Shown in pieces: positions 29,733 through 38,472 of a DNA stretch of 64,000 nucleotides. Numbering within the stretch: the stretch's first letter is position 1; every line of letters begins with the position of its first letter. Origin of the DNA: Salinibacter pepae (lineage in GTDB: Bacteria; Bacteroidota; Rhodothermia; Rhodothermales; Salinibacteraceae); the NCBI RefSeq assembly GCF_947077775.1, contig NZ_CAMTTE010000001.1, positions 62,001 through 126,000 of the forward strand, given 5' to 3'. The notes beneath the pieces are model-generated. The model did not search any database, was not told the DNA's origin, and worked only from the letters and a program-made list of their open reading frames with translations. The position numbers were made by a program, and so were the translations under genes.

Positions 29733-30983
29733 GTGCCCGTTCGCTTCGAGCGCTTTATGTCCCTCCGGTACCTCTGGGGGGCCGAGGGACGAGAACAAGG
29801 CCGGAGCTTCCTGCGCTTCATTATTTACGTAGCCGTGGGGGGCGTAACGCTAGGGGTCGCTGCGCTGCTCCTCGCCCTCGCGATCGTTCGGGGCTTTAGC
29901 GAAGAGATCGAGGAAAAAATCGTCGGGTTCGGGGCACACATTCAAGTGTCCAGTTACGTTCAGGACGAGCCGCTCGATCAGGGCGCGTCGCTCCGACGCC
30001 AGCTTCGGGAAATGAAGGGCGTCGCCGACGTTTCTCCGGTGGTCGAGCAGCCGGTGCTGCTTCGCTACTCGGAGGACGCGATCGACGGGGTGGTGTTGCT
30101 GGGCATGGACCGGCTCCCCTCGTACCTGCAGAAACGGGTGGAGGCCGGGGGGGATGCCGTGGACGGTGAGACAAGAGGTGAGCCGGGCCTCGTCGTGGGG
30201 CGGGAGATGGCCACTCGGCTCGGCCTGGCGGTCGGGGACCGTGTAACTGCGTTTGCCCTACAGCAGGGAGGATCTGGGACGTCGATGGGGGGGCGGCGGC
30301 CTCGTGTCGAGCAGTTTCGGATCCGCGGCATCTACGATACGTCGCTCCAGGACATCGACGATGTATATGTCTTCAGTAGCACCGCAGTCGCCCGGCAGCT
30401 GGGATCCCTGGCTGCTCCGTCCGTGAGTCGGTTCAATGTGACGGTGTCGGACCCATCCCGGATTGATTCGCTGGCGGCGCGGATCGAGAACCGGTTCGGA
30501 TTTCCGGTATCCGCCCGTACTGTCTACCAGCAGTACGCAGGGCTCTTTGCCTGGGTGGACCTGCAACAGAGCATCATTCCGCTCGTGATCGGGGTGATTG
30601 TCATCGTCGCCGCCTTCAACATCGTCGGGACGCTCTTGATGCTGATTCTCGAAAAAACCCGTGAGATTGGCATTCTCAAGGGGCTGGGGACCTCGGGCCG
30701 CACACTGAAGCGACTATTTCTCGTCCTGGGGGGCCTGATTGGCGTTGTCGGGACGAGTCTTGGGGCGGCCCTGGCGCTTACCTTCGCGCTCCTGCAGCAG
30801 CAGTTTGGGCTGGTCTCACTCCCCGCCGAGGCCTACTACATGACCACGGCCCCGATTGGACTGAACCCGCTCGACTTCTTGCTCGTGGCGGTCGTGACTG
30901 TTTTCCTGTGTGGGGCGGCCGCCTACATCCCCGCCCGCGTGGCGGCACGGGTTGAACCCGTGAAGGCCATCCGATTCGAATAG
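29733..30983 (+). CDS. FtsX-like ABC permease (LolC/LolE type)
   Basis: About 416 residues. The N-terminus (FERFMSLRYLW) matches the conserved start of LolC/E permeases, so a GTG at 29733 is preferred over the ATG at 29757. One membrane helix lies near 25-50, a large MacB-like periplasmic domain at about 55-265, and three C-terminal helices form the FtsX domain with the coupling motif EKTREIGILKGLGTSGRTLKRLF. LolC/E with LolD extracts lipoproteins from the inner membrane; no LolD ATPase gene is adjacent. The start is not supported by a visible Shine-Dalgarno. Confidence 0.85.
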   Translation: MPVRFERFMSLRYLWGAEGREQGRSFLRFIIYVAVGGVTLGVAALLLALAIVRGFSEEIEEKIVGFGAHIQVSSYVQDEPLDQGASLRRQLREMKGVADVSPVVEQPVLLRYSEDAIDGVVLLGMDRLPSYLQKRVEAGGDAVDGETRGEPGLVVGREMATRLGLAVGDRVTAFALQQGGSGTSMGGRRPRVEQFRIRGIYDTSLQDIDDVYVFSSTAVARQLGSLAAPSVSRFNVTVSDPSRIDSLAARIENRFGFPVSARTVYQQYAGLFAWVDLQQSIIPLVIGVIVIVAAFNIVGTLLMLILEKTREIGILKGLGTSGRTLKRLFLVLGGLIGVVGTSLGAALALTFALLQQQFGLVSLPAEAYYMTTAPIGLNPLDFLLVAVVTVFLCGAAAYIPARVAARVEPVKAIRFE

Positions 30984-31029
30984 CCAACCGCAACTGGACT
31001 TCTCTCCACTCCTACACTCCGACCTCCTC

Positions 31030-31536
31030 ATGAGTACGACCCGTTCGCTTTCCAAAGGAGACCGCGCCCCCCGTTTCACGCTCTACACGGATGAGGCACA
31101 GTCCTGGGCGCTGTCCGACCATCTCGATCAGCCCGTCGTCCTTCTCTTCTTCCCCGGCGCATTTACCAGCGTGTGCACGACGGAGCTGAATGCCGTGAAC
31201 AACGACCTCGGTTCGTTCGAGCCAGCCCACGTCGTCGGCATCTCGACGGACGCCCCGGCCGTTCTTTCAGAGTTCCGATCCACGCAGCAGTTTGAGTTTC
31301 CGCTCCTAAGCGATCACGACGCGACCGTCTGCGCGGAGTACGGGGCAAAATACGACCAGAACTTCACCGCCATGGGACTGGACCGCATTGCCAAACGGGC
31401 GGCCTTCGTCGTCGACCCGGCGGGCACGATTCAGTACGCCGAGGTCCTCGACGACGCGGGTCAACAGCCGGACTTCGATGCTCTGAAAGAAACGGTGCGG
31501 CAGCTAAAGGAGGAACGAGGGCGGCACGAGCACTGA
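31030..31536 (+). CDS. Peroxiredoxin (AhpC/TSA family)
   Basis: The 168-residue thiol peroxidase has the peroxidatic Cys49 in FFPGAFTSVCTTE, with the Pro, Thr and (further on) Arg expected around it. A second cysteine at position 101 (ATVCAEYG) could resolve the disulphide. Composition and length match AhpE/Prx5-like bacterial peroxiredoxins. It starts 46 bases after the permease gene and may be cotranscribed. A copy of the GTTATTGCA motif lies seven bases after its stop. Confidence 0.92.
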   Translation: MSTTRSLSKGDRAPRFTLYTDEAQSWALSDHLDQPVVLLFFPGAFTSVCTTELNAVNNDLGSFEPAHVVGISTDAPAVLSEFRSTQQFEFPLLSDHDATVCAEYGAKYDQNFTAMGLDRIAKRAAFVVDPAGTIQYAEVLDDAGQQPDFDALKETVRQLKEERGRHEH

Positions 31537-31761
31537 GCATCTGTTATTGCAATTTACTTTATTGAAGATCCGGCCGCTTCGGGCCTTGATCTCGCCTGCC
31601 TGATCCCCTACACTAAGCATAATCCGTTCTCCCCTCACTGCTCATGAGGGAGACGGACCGTCGGTGTCCATCTGTGGCCTGCGCCGTCGAAATGGGCTGG
31701 AGGGTCCATGGCGCAGGCCCGATGGGGCATCGGTCCGAGTGTCCCCACGCTCCAGTGTTGA

Positions 31762-32598
31762 GTGCCCGTGAGAGCTGCCTATCTCCAGTTTGCCCCCGCC
31801 TACCTTGAGGTGGATCAAAACCTCGCCGCGGTCGAATCGCTTCTTCGTTCCGTCGAGGCGGACCTGATCGTCCTGCCCGAGCTGTTTACGTCTGGGTACT
31901 TTTTTCAGTCGAAAGACGACCTGGAACGCGTCGCCGAACCGATCCCCAACGGCAAATCCGTGGCGGCACTGCGGGGCTGGGCGGACTCGCTGGGGGCGAC
32001 ACTCGTGGCGGGGCTGGCCGAACGGGACGGGGATCATTTCTACAACAGCGCGGTGGTGGTGCGGCCCGACGGCCGGGTGGATACGTACCGCAAGGTTCAC
32101 CTCTTCTACGAGGAGATGACCCTGTTTGAGGCGGGCGACCTGGGCTTCCGGGTCTTTGAGGAGGACACTGCGGGCGGGGCCTCGTACCGCCTCGGGGTGA
32201 TGGTGTGCTTCGACTGGTATTTTCCCGAGGCAGCCCGCACGCTTGCGTTGAGAGGGGCGGACGTGATTGCTCATCCCTCCAACCTTGTCCTCCCACACTG
32301 CCCTGATTCCATGCCGGTCCGTGCTCGTGAGAACCACGTCTTCACCATCACGGCCAACCGGCACGGACGGGAAGAGAAGGAGGGAGAATCCCTGCGTTTC
32401 ATCGGAATGAGTGAGGTGTGCGCCCCCTCGGGGACCATCTTGGCCCGGGCCGACGAGTCGGCGGACGTGGTGGAGGTTGTTGACCTGGATCCGCGCGAGG
32501 CGCGCGACCGCAACATCAATGCCCACAACGATGTCCTGCAAGACCGACGGCCCGCCACGTACGCCGCGACGTCAGAGGTGGCGAAGTCGAGGGCCTAG
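31762..32598 (+). CDS. Nitrilase-superfamily amidohydrolase
   Basis: The 278-residue carbon-nitrogen hydrolase has the full catalytic triad: Glu40 (VLPELFTSGY), Lys111 (YRKVHLF) and Cys149 (GVMVCFDWYFPE). Similarity in these segments is closest to omega-amidase/N-carbamoylputrescine amidase-like enzymes, but the substrate cannot be assigned. It starts at a GTG; a second GTG lies two codons downstream. The 31537-31761 spacer holds one GTTATTGCA motif and an AT-rich patch that may be its promoter. Its last four bases overlap the convergent purC. Confidence 0.88.
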   Translation: MPVRAAYLQFAPAYLEVDQNLAAVESLLRSVEADLIVLPELFTSGYFFQSKDDLERVAEPIPNGKSVAALRGWADSLGATLVAGLAERDGDHFYNSAVVVRPDGRVDTYRKVHLFYEEMTLFEAGDLGFRVFEEDTAGGASYRLGVMVCFDWYFPEAARTLALRGADVIAHPSNLVLPHCPDSMPVRARENHVFTITANRHGREEKEGESLRFIGMSEVCAPSGTILARADESADVVEVVDLDPREARDRNINAHNDVLQDRRPATYAATSEVAKSRA

Positions 32599-33569
32599 CG
32601 CGACGCTTCAACGACGTAATCGCCCAGGGCCGAGTGGATACGGGCTTCAGGGTTGGGGTGCGTATCCGGTTCGAACGCTTGTCCCGTCACCTTTTCGAAG
32701 AGCTCCACGTAGCGCCTCGTAACCTTTGCTCGGAACGCATCCGGAAGCGTGGGCATCTCGTCGCCGGCTCGTCCTTGGAAGCCATGGTCCATGAGCCACT
32801 CCCGAACGAACTCCTTCGAGAGCTGCCTCTGGGGACGGCCCTCGGCAAGGCGATCCTCGTACCCGTCTGCGTAGTAGTACCGCGATGAGTCGGGGGTGTG
32901 CACCTCATCGATTAACACGAGATTGCCGTCGGGCGTGCGGCCAAATTCATACTTCGTATCGACGAGGAGGAGGCCCTGCTCCGTTGCCATCTTGTGGCCG
33001 CGTCGGTACAGCGCGAGGGCCCACTCGGCGAGTTGGTCGTAGGTGGCGGGGGCCAGGCCGGTATTTGCAAGCGCCTCCTCTCGGCTCACGTCCTGGTCGT
33101 GCCCCTCTTCGGCCTTGGTGGTGGGGGTGAGGATCGGCTCGGGCAGCTGCTCGCTCTCTCGGAGTCCGTCCGGCAGGCCCTGCCCGCAGAGGGTCCGTGT
33201 GCCCCGGTCATATTCCCGCCAGGCGTGCCCGGCCAAATAGCCCCGGACCACAAACTCGATGGGAATGGGGGTGCACTCCTTCGCGATGGTCACATTGGGG
33301 TCCGGAACGGAGAGGACGTGGTTCGGGACAAGATCTTCTGTGGCTTCGAAGAAGTAGGCGGCCGTCTGATTCAGAATTTGGCCCTTGAATGGAATGGTCT
33401 GTGGGAGGACGTGGTCGAAGGCAGAGATCCGATCGGTCGTGACCAGAATGCGCCGATCGCCTTGTCGGTAATTGTCCCGAACCTTTCCGTGGTAGGTCTC
33501 TCCCAGGTCGTCAAAACCGGTCTGCTCGATCGTGTGGTCCAGCTGGTCTTCGATAAGTTGATGGTCCAT
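32595..33569 (-). CDS. purC: SAICAR synthetase (PurC)
   Basis: The 324-residue purine-pathway ligase joins aspartate to CAIR. Signature segments are GKVRDNY (phosphate-binding), LVTTDRISAFDHVL, the PIEFVVRGYLAGHAWREY motif, and LVDTKYEFGRTPDG...LIDEVHTPDSSRY. It is of the longer bacterial/fungal-like type, about 300 residues, unlike the 240-residue E. coli form. Other pur genes are absent nearby. It overlaps the nitrilase gene by four bases tail to tail. Confidence 0.96.
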   Translation of the reverse strand: MDHQLIEDQLDHTIEQTGFDDLGETYHGKVRDNYRQGDRRILVTTDRISAFDHVLPQTIPFKGQILNQTAAYFFEATEDLVPNHVLSVPDPNVTIAKECTPIPIEFVVRGYLAGHAWREYDRGTRTLCGQGLPDGLRESEQLPEPILTPTTKAEEGHDQDVSREEALANTGLAPATYDQLAEWALALYRRGHKMATEQGLLLVDTKYEFGRTPDGNLVLIDEVHTPDSSRYYYADGYEDRLAEGRPQRQLSKEFVREWLMDHGFQGRAGDEMPTLPDAFRAKVTRRYVELFEKVTGQAFEPDTHPNPEARIHSALGDYVVEASR

Positions 33570-33679
33570 AAAACAGGGCTCCGCCGCAGTTGAGGGAGAA
33601 AGGGAAGTGAGGACTGAAGGGGCGTGCTCCGTCCCGAAATTGGGGCGGGCGCGTCGACAGGAGAGGCGCCTGGAGGGAC

Positions 33680-34720
33680 TCAGAGACGTTGGCTCGATTT
33701 CCGAATGTGGAGTTCCGGCTCCACCAAGCGGGAGGTGTACGTCTCGGGCCCCCGCTTCTCCAATCGGTCCAGGAGAAGATCGGTGCCTTCGTTCCCGACG
33801 TTGTGCATGTTCTGGGCCACGCTGCTCAGTCCAATGAAGCGACTTACTTTAATGTCGTCGTACCCAACAAAGGCAAAGTCGTCGGGCACCTCAAATCCTT
33901 CTTCGCGGAGTGCCTGCCAGGCCCCGATGGCCTGTACGTCGCTGCTCGCAAAGGCGGCCTCCACAGGGTCGTCGAGGGCCAGGAGGTCCTGCATCGCCTC
34001 ATACCCGGACTCCTCGCTGAACCCATCGTGCTTGCTCGTGTGGCCGTGCACCACGAGGTCGGAATTGAACTCAATGCCCGCGTCTTCCAGCGCCTGGCGG
34101 TACCCCGCGATCCGCTCGTTGCGGACACGGTTGTCGTGGGGCGTCGTGATGGCTCCGATCCGGGTGTAGTCCTGGTCGATGAGGTGATTGACTGCGAGCT
34201 CGGCACCGGGCTGGTCCTCCCAGTAGAACGAATCGAAGCCGGCCAGCTCGGCCCCGACGAGCACGACCGGCCCCCCGAGCATCCGCAGTTCGTCGGCGAG
34301 GTCCCCGTCCGGCGTCACGCCCACGAGCAGGAGCCCGTCCATGGCGCCGCCCTCCAGGAAGCTGCGGAGAGAGTGCTTCGGCGCTTCCCATTCCAGGTCG
34401 CAGAGCAGCAGATCCACGTCCTCGTCGTCGAGCCGGTCCCGCACCCCTTTCAACAGTTCGTTGTGAAAGGGCGTCGTGAACGTGGGGAGCGCCACGGCGA
34501 TGGTCCGCGTGGAGCGTTGAGCGAGCGATTTTGCGGTCCGGTTCGGGCGGAACTGGAGTTCCTGAATGGCCCGCACCACCTTGTCTCGGGTTTGGTCGGC
34601 CACATCCTCCGAATCATTCAGCACCCGCGAGACGGTCGAAATGGCAACGCCTGCGTGATCGGCCACATCGTAGATGGTGGCCTTGGACTGGTTCGAGTTC
34701 TCCTTCGCATCGTTGGGCAT
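33680..34720 (-). CDS. LacI-family transcriptional regulator
   Basis: The 346-residue repressor-type regulator has an N-terminal HTH at about 14-40 (TIYDVADHAGVAISTVSRVLN) with the hinge after RPNRTAKSLAQRSTRTI, followed by a periplasmic-binding-like sugar-sensing core (PVVLVGAELAGFDSF; AFASSDVQAIGAWQAL; DDFAFVGYDDIKVSRF). No sugar transport or catabolic gene is adjacent. The downstream neighbour purC and upstream ThiD-like kinase share the strand, with 110 and 40 bases between genes. The regulon is unknown. Confidence 0.93.
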   Translation of the reverse strand: MPNDAKENSNQSKATIYDVADHAGVAISTVSRVLNDSEDVADQTRDKVVRAIQELQFRPNRTAKSLAQRSTRTIAVALPTFTTPFHNELLKGVRDRLDDEDVDLLLCDLEWEAPKHSLRSFLEGGAMDGLLLVGVTPDGDLADELRMLGGPVVLVGAELAGFDSFYWEDQPGAELAVNHLIDQDYTRIGAITTPHDNRVRNERIAGYRQALEDAGIEFNSDLVVHGHTSKHDGFSEESGYEAMQDLLALDDPVEAAFASSDVQAIGAWQALREEGFEVPDDFAFVGYDDIKVSRFIGLSSVAQNMHNVGNEGTDLLLDRLEKRGPETYTSRLVEPELHIRKSSQRL

Positions 34721-34760
34721 GAGGCAACACGTATTTGAGAGGGAGGAAGAGGCTGAGCGG

Positions 34761-35606
34761 CTACTCTTGGACCTCAGCCATGGTCGGTTCCTCTTCTAAG
34801 GTCTCGAAGAAGGTGGCGTCTGGATTGTCTCCCTCGTCCTGTTGGAGGGCCCGGAGGGCTTCGGAGACCCGGCCCTTAGCTTTTTGTAGCGCTGGTTCGA
34901 GTTCCATCCCGGTCTGGAGGTGACGGAGCAGGGGAAGCAAGAGGCCACTCGATGCGCCATGGTGCGACTGGAGGCCGTCAAGATGTGGGGCCTCGAAGAG
35001 GGCAAAGTCGTCCCCGTCGAAAAAGAGGTCCAGGGCGTAATCGGGGGGCGTCCCTTCCTTGTCGTAGAAGTGAGTGGGAAGCTTTCCGCAACGGACCAGA
35101 ACGTGCTCGGCCCCCTGCTGGGCAATCCGTTGGGCGGCCACCTGGGCATCGTCCAGACTGGGGATTTCCATGCCGGCCACCAGGGCGGCATCTGTGCGCC
35201 GGATTGTGACGAGGTCCGGCTCACTGAGGCGTTCGACAATCGCCTCCAAGCCTTCCTGTTCGACAACGTCCTCGCCGCTCGGACCGCTCACGGTGAGGTC
35301 GTAGACGACGGGGCCGTCCAGCGAGTGAAGGTGGTCGAACACTCGGTCCACGGTTGGTGTGGCCCCGATGATGCCTACCTTGGCACTGGTCGGGGTCCGG
35401 GTCTCAAACAAATGTTCGAGCTGCGCGGCCACGGTGTCCGTTGGGACATTGAGGACGTCCGTCACGACGCCGTCCCCGGCAACGACGTGAGAAGTGCAAA
35501 CCGGATACCCCGTGCCCGAAAGGGCCTGGGTGGCGAGAAGGTCGGCACTTAGGCCGCGTGTGATGCCGGGGTACAGGGCCCCAACAACAATTGGACGAAA
35601 GCGCAT
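34761..35606 (-). CDS. ThiD-like (phosphomethylpyrimidine kinase family) protein
   Basis: The 281-residue ribokinase-fold protein has the ThiD/PdxK layout: PIVVGALYPGITRGLSADLL near the N-terminus, a KVGIIGATPTVDRVFDHL segment, VVYDLTVSGPSGEDV, and a QQGAEHVLVRCGKLPTHFYD block. The GTGC anion-hole and catalytic motif of genuine ThiD is replaced by G-A-S-S-G (SHHGASSGLLLPLL), losing the usual cysteine. Either the substrate differs or catalysis has changed. No thi genes are near and no TPP riboswitch (CTGAGA core) is visible upstream. Confidence 0.7.
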   Translation of the reverse strand: MRFRPIVVGALYPGITRGLSADLLATQALSGTGYPVCTSHVVAGDGVVTDVLNVPTDTVAAQLEHLFETRTPTSAKVGIIGATPTVDRVFDHLHSLDGPVVYDLTVSGPSGEDVVEQEGLEAIVERLSEPDLVTIRRTDAALVAGMEIPSLDDAQVAAQRIAQQGAEHVLVRCGKLPTHFYDKEGTPPDYALDLFFDGDDFALFEAPHLDGLQSHHGASSGLLLPLLRHLQTGMELEPALQKAKGRVSEALRALQQDEGDNPDATFFETLEEEPTMAEVQE

Positions 35607-35966
35607 GGGAGCTGCGTCTGAAGGTGCGACTTAGGGCGGCATTCCATCACAAAGAGGATACTCTCTCTACCACTGCGGGGCCTGAACGTTTGCTAGTTCG
35701 GTGGTGGAAAACGAAAAGCGCCTCGGAAGGACGATGCCTTCTACCATAATTCAAGGGACGTGCTGGAGGAGGATCTGCGACTTCTGTTATTGCAAGACAA
35801 GCAACCATGTGAAAGAGCATCATCGAGTCGGCTCCGTAACAGTCTTCCCAAAACCCTGCGCAACGGAACTGGTTGATCCAAAGTCGAATTTGATTGCCCC
35901 TTGCAAGCAGTCATACGCTGGCCGCCCAACTGCTAGTGGTGGTTCTTTTCATTCCGATCTCGGCTC
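35607..35966. other. Intergenic region upstream of the GCHII-reductase operon
   Basis: This 360-base spacer lies between divergent genes and is visibly more AT-rich than the coding DNA. It contains one GTTATTGCA motif (35786-35794). No FMN riboswitch is evident: the conserved AGGGCGGGGTG and CCACCGGCGGT blocks are absent. No ORF here has protein-like composition. It presumably carries promoters for both flanking genes. Confidence 0.5.
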
Positions 35967-37346
35967 ATGGACCCTGATATGGAGATTCCCTCCGTCGAAC
36001 GGTTGACGAGTGCTCGAATTCCCACTGTAGACGGCGAGTTCTCACTCTCTCTGTATGAAAACAGCAAGGACGACAAGGATCACCTGGCACTCGTGTGTGG
36101 GGACGTCGCGGATGCGGAGGATGTGTTGGTACGAGTTCATTCTGAGTGCTTTACCGGTGACGTCCTTGGGTCCCTGCGTTGTGACTGTGGGGAGCAACTG
36201 GATGCCTCGATGCGACGGATTGCAAAAAACGGCCGAGGGATCCTCCTTTATTTGCGTCAGGAAGGACGTGGGATCGGTCTTCTTAGTAAGCTCCGTGCCT
36301 ACAACCTCCAAGACGACGGCTACGACACCGTCGAGGCCAACCGGATTCTTGGGCACGGAGCCGACGAGCGAGACTACGCCATCGCTGCACGAATCCTCGA
36401 TGACCTGGGTGTGTCGTCCGCTCGCCTCTTGACCAACAACCCACAAAAGATTGAGAGTCTCGCCGAACATGGGGTTGAAATTACCGAGCGGGTTTCGCTT
36501 GAGCCCCACGTGAACCGGCACAACGCGGAATACCTCCGGACGAAGGTGAACCGGATGCGTCACATCTTGGATCTGGGGCCCGCGAACGGGCACGCTCAGG
36601 GCAACGCCCATGGGACGTCACTCCGTGACCTGAAGCAGCGGATTGACCGCTATTTTGCAGAGGAAGGACGGCCGTTCGTAACACTGACGTACGCCCAGAG
36701 CCTAGACGGATCGATCGCCTCGACGTCGGGCACACCGCTCCCCATTAGCAGTGAAGAGGCCCTCCGGTTTACCCATCAACTCCGTGCGCTCCATGATGGC
36801 ATTCTCGTCGGCATCGGAACCGTGTTGGCCGACGACCCGCGTCTCACGGTCCGGCACAGCGATGGAACGCACCCGGTCCCCATCGTGCTGGATTCGTCGC
36901 TGCGGTTCCCCTCCGACGCACAACTTCTTGCGGGAGACGGCCCGGATCCGCTCATCGTCACGAGCCCCAACGCGGACCTGGACCGCAAAGAGCGACTCGA
37001 AGCGCACGGGGGCACGGTCATGGAACTGTCTTGCGGGCCGGAGGGGGGAATCTGTGTCAAGACCCTCCTACGTGCCCTCGGGGAGCGCGACTTTTCCAGC
37101 GTGATGGTGGAGGGGGGGACGAGCATTCTCACCTCTTTCCTGCGACGTCAGTGCGCCCAGCGTGTGATCGTCACTGTGGCCCCTATGTTCGTAGGCGGAA
37201 CGGCGGCGCTCTCTTCGCTCACCCCCGAAGATCAGGACGCGCACGCTCGGTCTGACTTCCCCCGGTTGGACAACATCCAGCAGCGGTGGTACGGAGACGA
37301 CTTGGTCCTGGAAGGGGATCCTGTATGGCCCGTCGCCTCCGAGTGA
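35967..37346 (+). CDS. GTP cyclohydrolase II fused to a RibD-type reductase domain
   Basis: The 459-residue protein is a two-domain fusion. Residues about 10-205 are GTP cyclohydrolase II with the zinc cysteines C61, C72 and C74 (HSECFTGDVLGSLRCDCGEQL), LRQEGRGIGL and the ADERDYAIAARIL loop. Residues about 233-450 are the RibD/DHFR-like reductase domain (FVTLTYAQSLDGSIA, VGIGTVLADDPRLTVR, VMVEGGTSILTSFL). There is no RibB (DHBP synthase) domain and no RibD deaminase domain. From GTP it should make the diaminopyrimidinone ribosyl phosphate and reduce its ribose to a ribityl chain. The following genes suggest diversion to a product other than riboflavin, which is inference. Confidence 0.9.
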   Translation: MDPDMEIPSVERLTSARIPTVDGEFSLSLYENSKDDKDHLALVCGDVADAEDVLVRVHSECFTGDVLGSLRCDCGEQLDASMRRIAKNGRGILLYLRQEGRGIGLLSKLRAYNLQDDGYDTVEANRILGHGADERDYAIAARILDDLGVSSARLLTNNPQKIESLAEHGVEITERVSLEPHVNRHNAEYLRTKVNRMRHILDLGPANGHAQGNAHGTSLRDLKQRIDRYFAEEGRPFVTLTYAQSLDGSIASTSGTPLPISSEEALRFTHQLRALHDGILVGIGTVLADDPRLTVRHSDGTHPVPIVLDSSLRFPSDAQLLAGDGPDPLIVTSPNADLDRKERLEAHGGTVMELSCGPEGGICVKTLLRALGERDFSSVMVEGGTSILTSFLRRQCAQRVIVTVAPMFVGGTAALSSLTPEDQDAHARSDFPRLDNIQQRWYGDDLVLEGDPVWPVASE

Positions 37347-37371
37347 GGCCGTTCCCCTCGATGCTCCCCGA

Positions 37372-38427
37372 ATGCAGTTCGAACGACTCCCAACTCACAT
37401 GGCAAGTGCGTCTCGGCGGCGGGTACAGTTTACGGGGCCTGGTGAAGTGGAGGTGGTGACCGAGCCGATGCCGGACCCGGCACCGGACGAGGTGGTCGTC
37501 CGGACGGAGTACTCCGCCGTAAGTCCGGGCACGGAGCGGCTCGTGTACGAGGGGCACGTTCCCGAAACCCTGGCGGCCGACACCACGATCGAGGCCCTCG
37601 AGGACGACGATTTTTCGTACCCCATCTCTTACGGCTACGCATGTGTGGGGACGGTCGAGACAGTGGGCAGCAATGTCGACGCCGAGTGGGAGGGACGCAC
37701 TGTCTTTTCGTTTCAGCCTCACGTGTCCCGGTTCGTGACGTCGCCGTCCGCTCTTGTTCGCGTGCCCCCCGCCGTGTCTGCCGTGGACGCCGCCCTGATC
37801 CCGTCCGTAGAGACGGCCGTAAACTTCGTTATGGACGGACGCCCCATGGTTGGGGAGCAGGTCGTCGTGCTCGGGCAGGGCGTTGTGGGGCTGCTCACCA
37901 CTCAGCTCTTGTCTCGGCATCCGCTTCGGGGGCTTTGGACCGTCGAGCCGTCGCCCCACCGGCGGGCCGTGTCGGAATCGCTGGGGGGAACGGCCGTGGC
38001 CTCTTCGTCCGAGCTGGAGCTGGACACGGGGCATGACGCCTCTGGGCCCGACGTTTCACGCGCCGATCTCGTGTTCGAGCTGACGGGGAAGCCGTCCGTA
38101 CTCAACGAGGCGGTGCAGCGTACGGCTTTCAGTGGACGGGTCGTGGTGGGGTCCTGGTACGGCACGAAATCTGCCCCCATTGACCTCGGGCGTCACTTTC
38201 ACCGCTCTCGAATGGAAATCATTTCCAGTCAGGTCAGTACCATCGATCCATCGCTTCGGGGCCGGTGGACAAAGGACCGGCGTATGTCCGTGGTGCTCGA
38301 CCTGTTGCCCACGCTCACCCCGAGCGATCTTGTCTCCCAGACATTTTCCCTCGACGACGCCCCTGCAGCGTACGCACAGCTTTCGACTGATCCTTCGATG
38401 CTGCAGCCCGTATTCCAGTACAACTGA
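37372..38427 (+). CDS. Zinc-independent MDR dehydrogenase, BchC-like
   Basis: The 351-residue protein is a medium-chain dehydrogenase: GroES-like N-terminal half and a Rossmann half with VVVLGQGVVGLLTTQLLS. The catalytic zinc site of classical alcohol dehydrogenases is gone; the region reads AVSPGTERLVYEGHVPE, as in BchC-like relatives, followed by PISYGYACVGTVETVG. It should use NAD(P)H on an unknown alcohol or ketone. An alternative ATG nine codons downstream (37399, MASASRRRVQF) is also plausible. It starts 25 bases after the GCHII fusion, in the same operon. Confidence 0.85.
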   Translation: MQFERLPTHMASASRRRVQFTGPGEVEVVTEPMPDPAPDEVVVRTEYSAVSPGTERLVYEGHVPETLAADTTIEALEDDDFSYPISYGYACVGTVETVGSNVDAEWEGRTVFSFQPHVSRFVTSPSALVRVPPAVSAVDAALIPSVETAVNFVMDGRPMVGEQVVVLGQGVVGLLTTQLLSRHPLRGLWTVEPSPHRRAVSESLGGTAVASSSELELDTGHDASGPDVSRADLVFELTGKPSVLNEAVQRTAFSGRVVVGSWYGTKSAPIDLGRHFHRSRMEIISSQVSTIDPSLRGRWTKDRRMSVVLDLLPTLTPSDLVSQTFSLDDAPAAYAQLSTDPSMLQPVFQYN

Positions 38428-38472
38428 ACCGGTACGACCGGACCGTTCTCTTCTCACCCCTACGGCTCTGCC

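Noticed and set aside
35607-35700. TPP riboswitch ahead of the ThiD-like gene
   Set aside because: No CTGAGA/ACCTGA-type core was seen on the minus strand.
35607-35966. FMN riboswitch ahead of the GCHII fusion
   Set aside because: Expected because of the riboflavin-type enzyme, but none of the conserved RFN blocks is visible.
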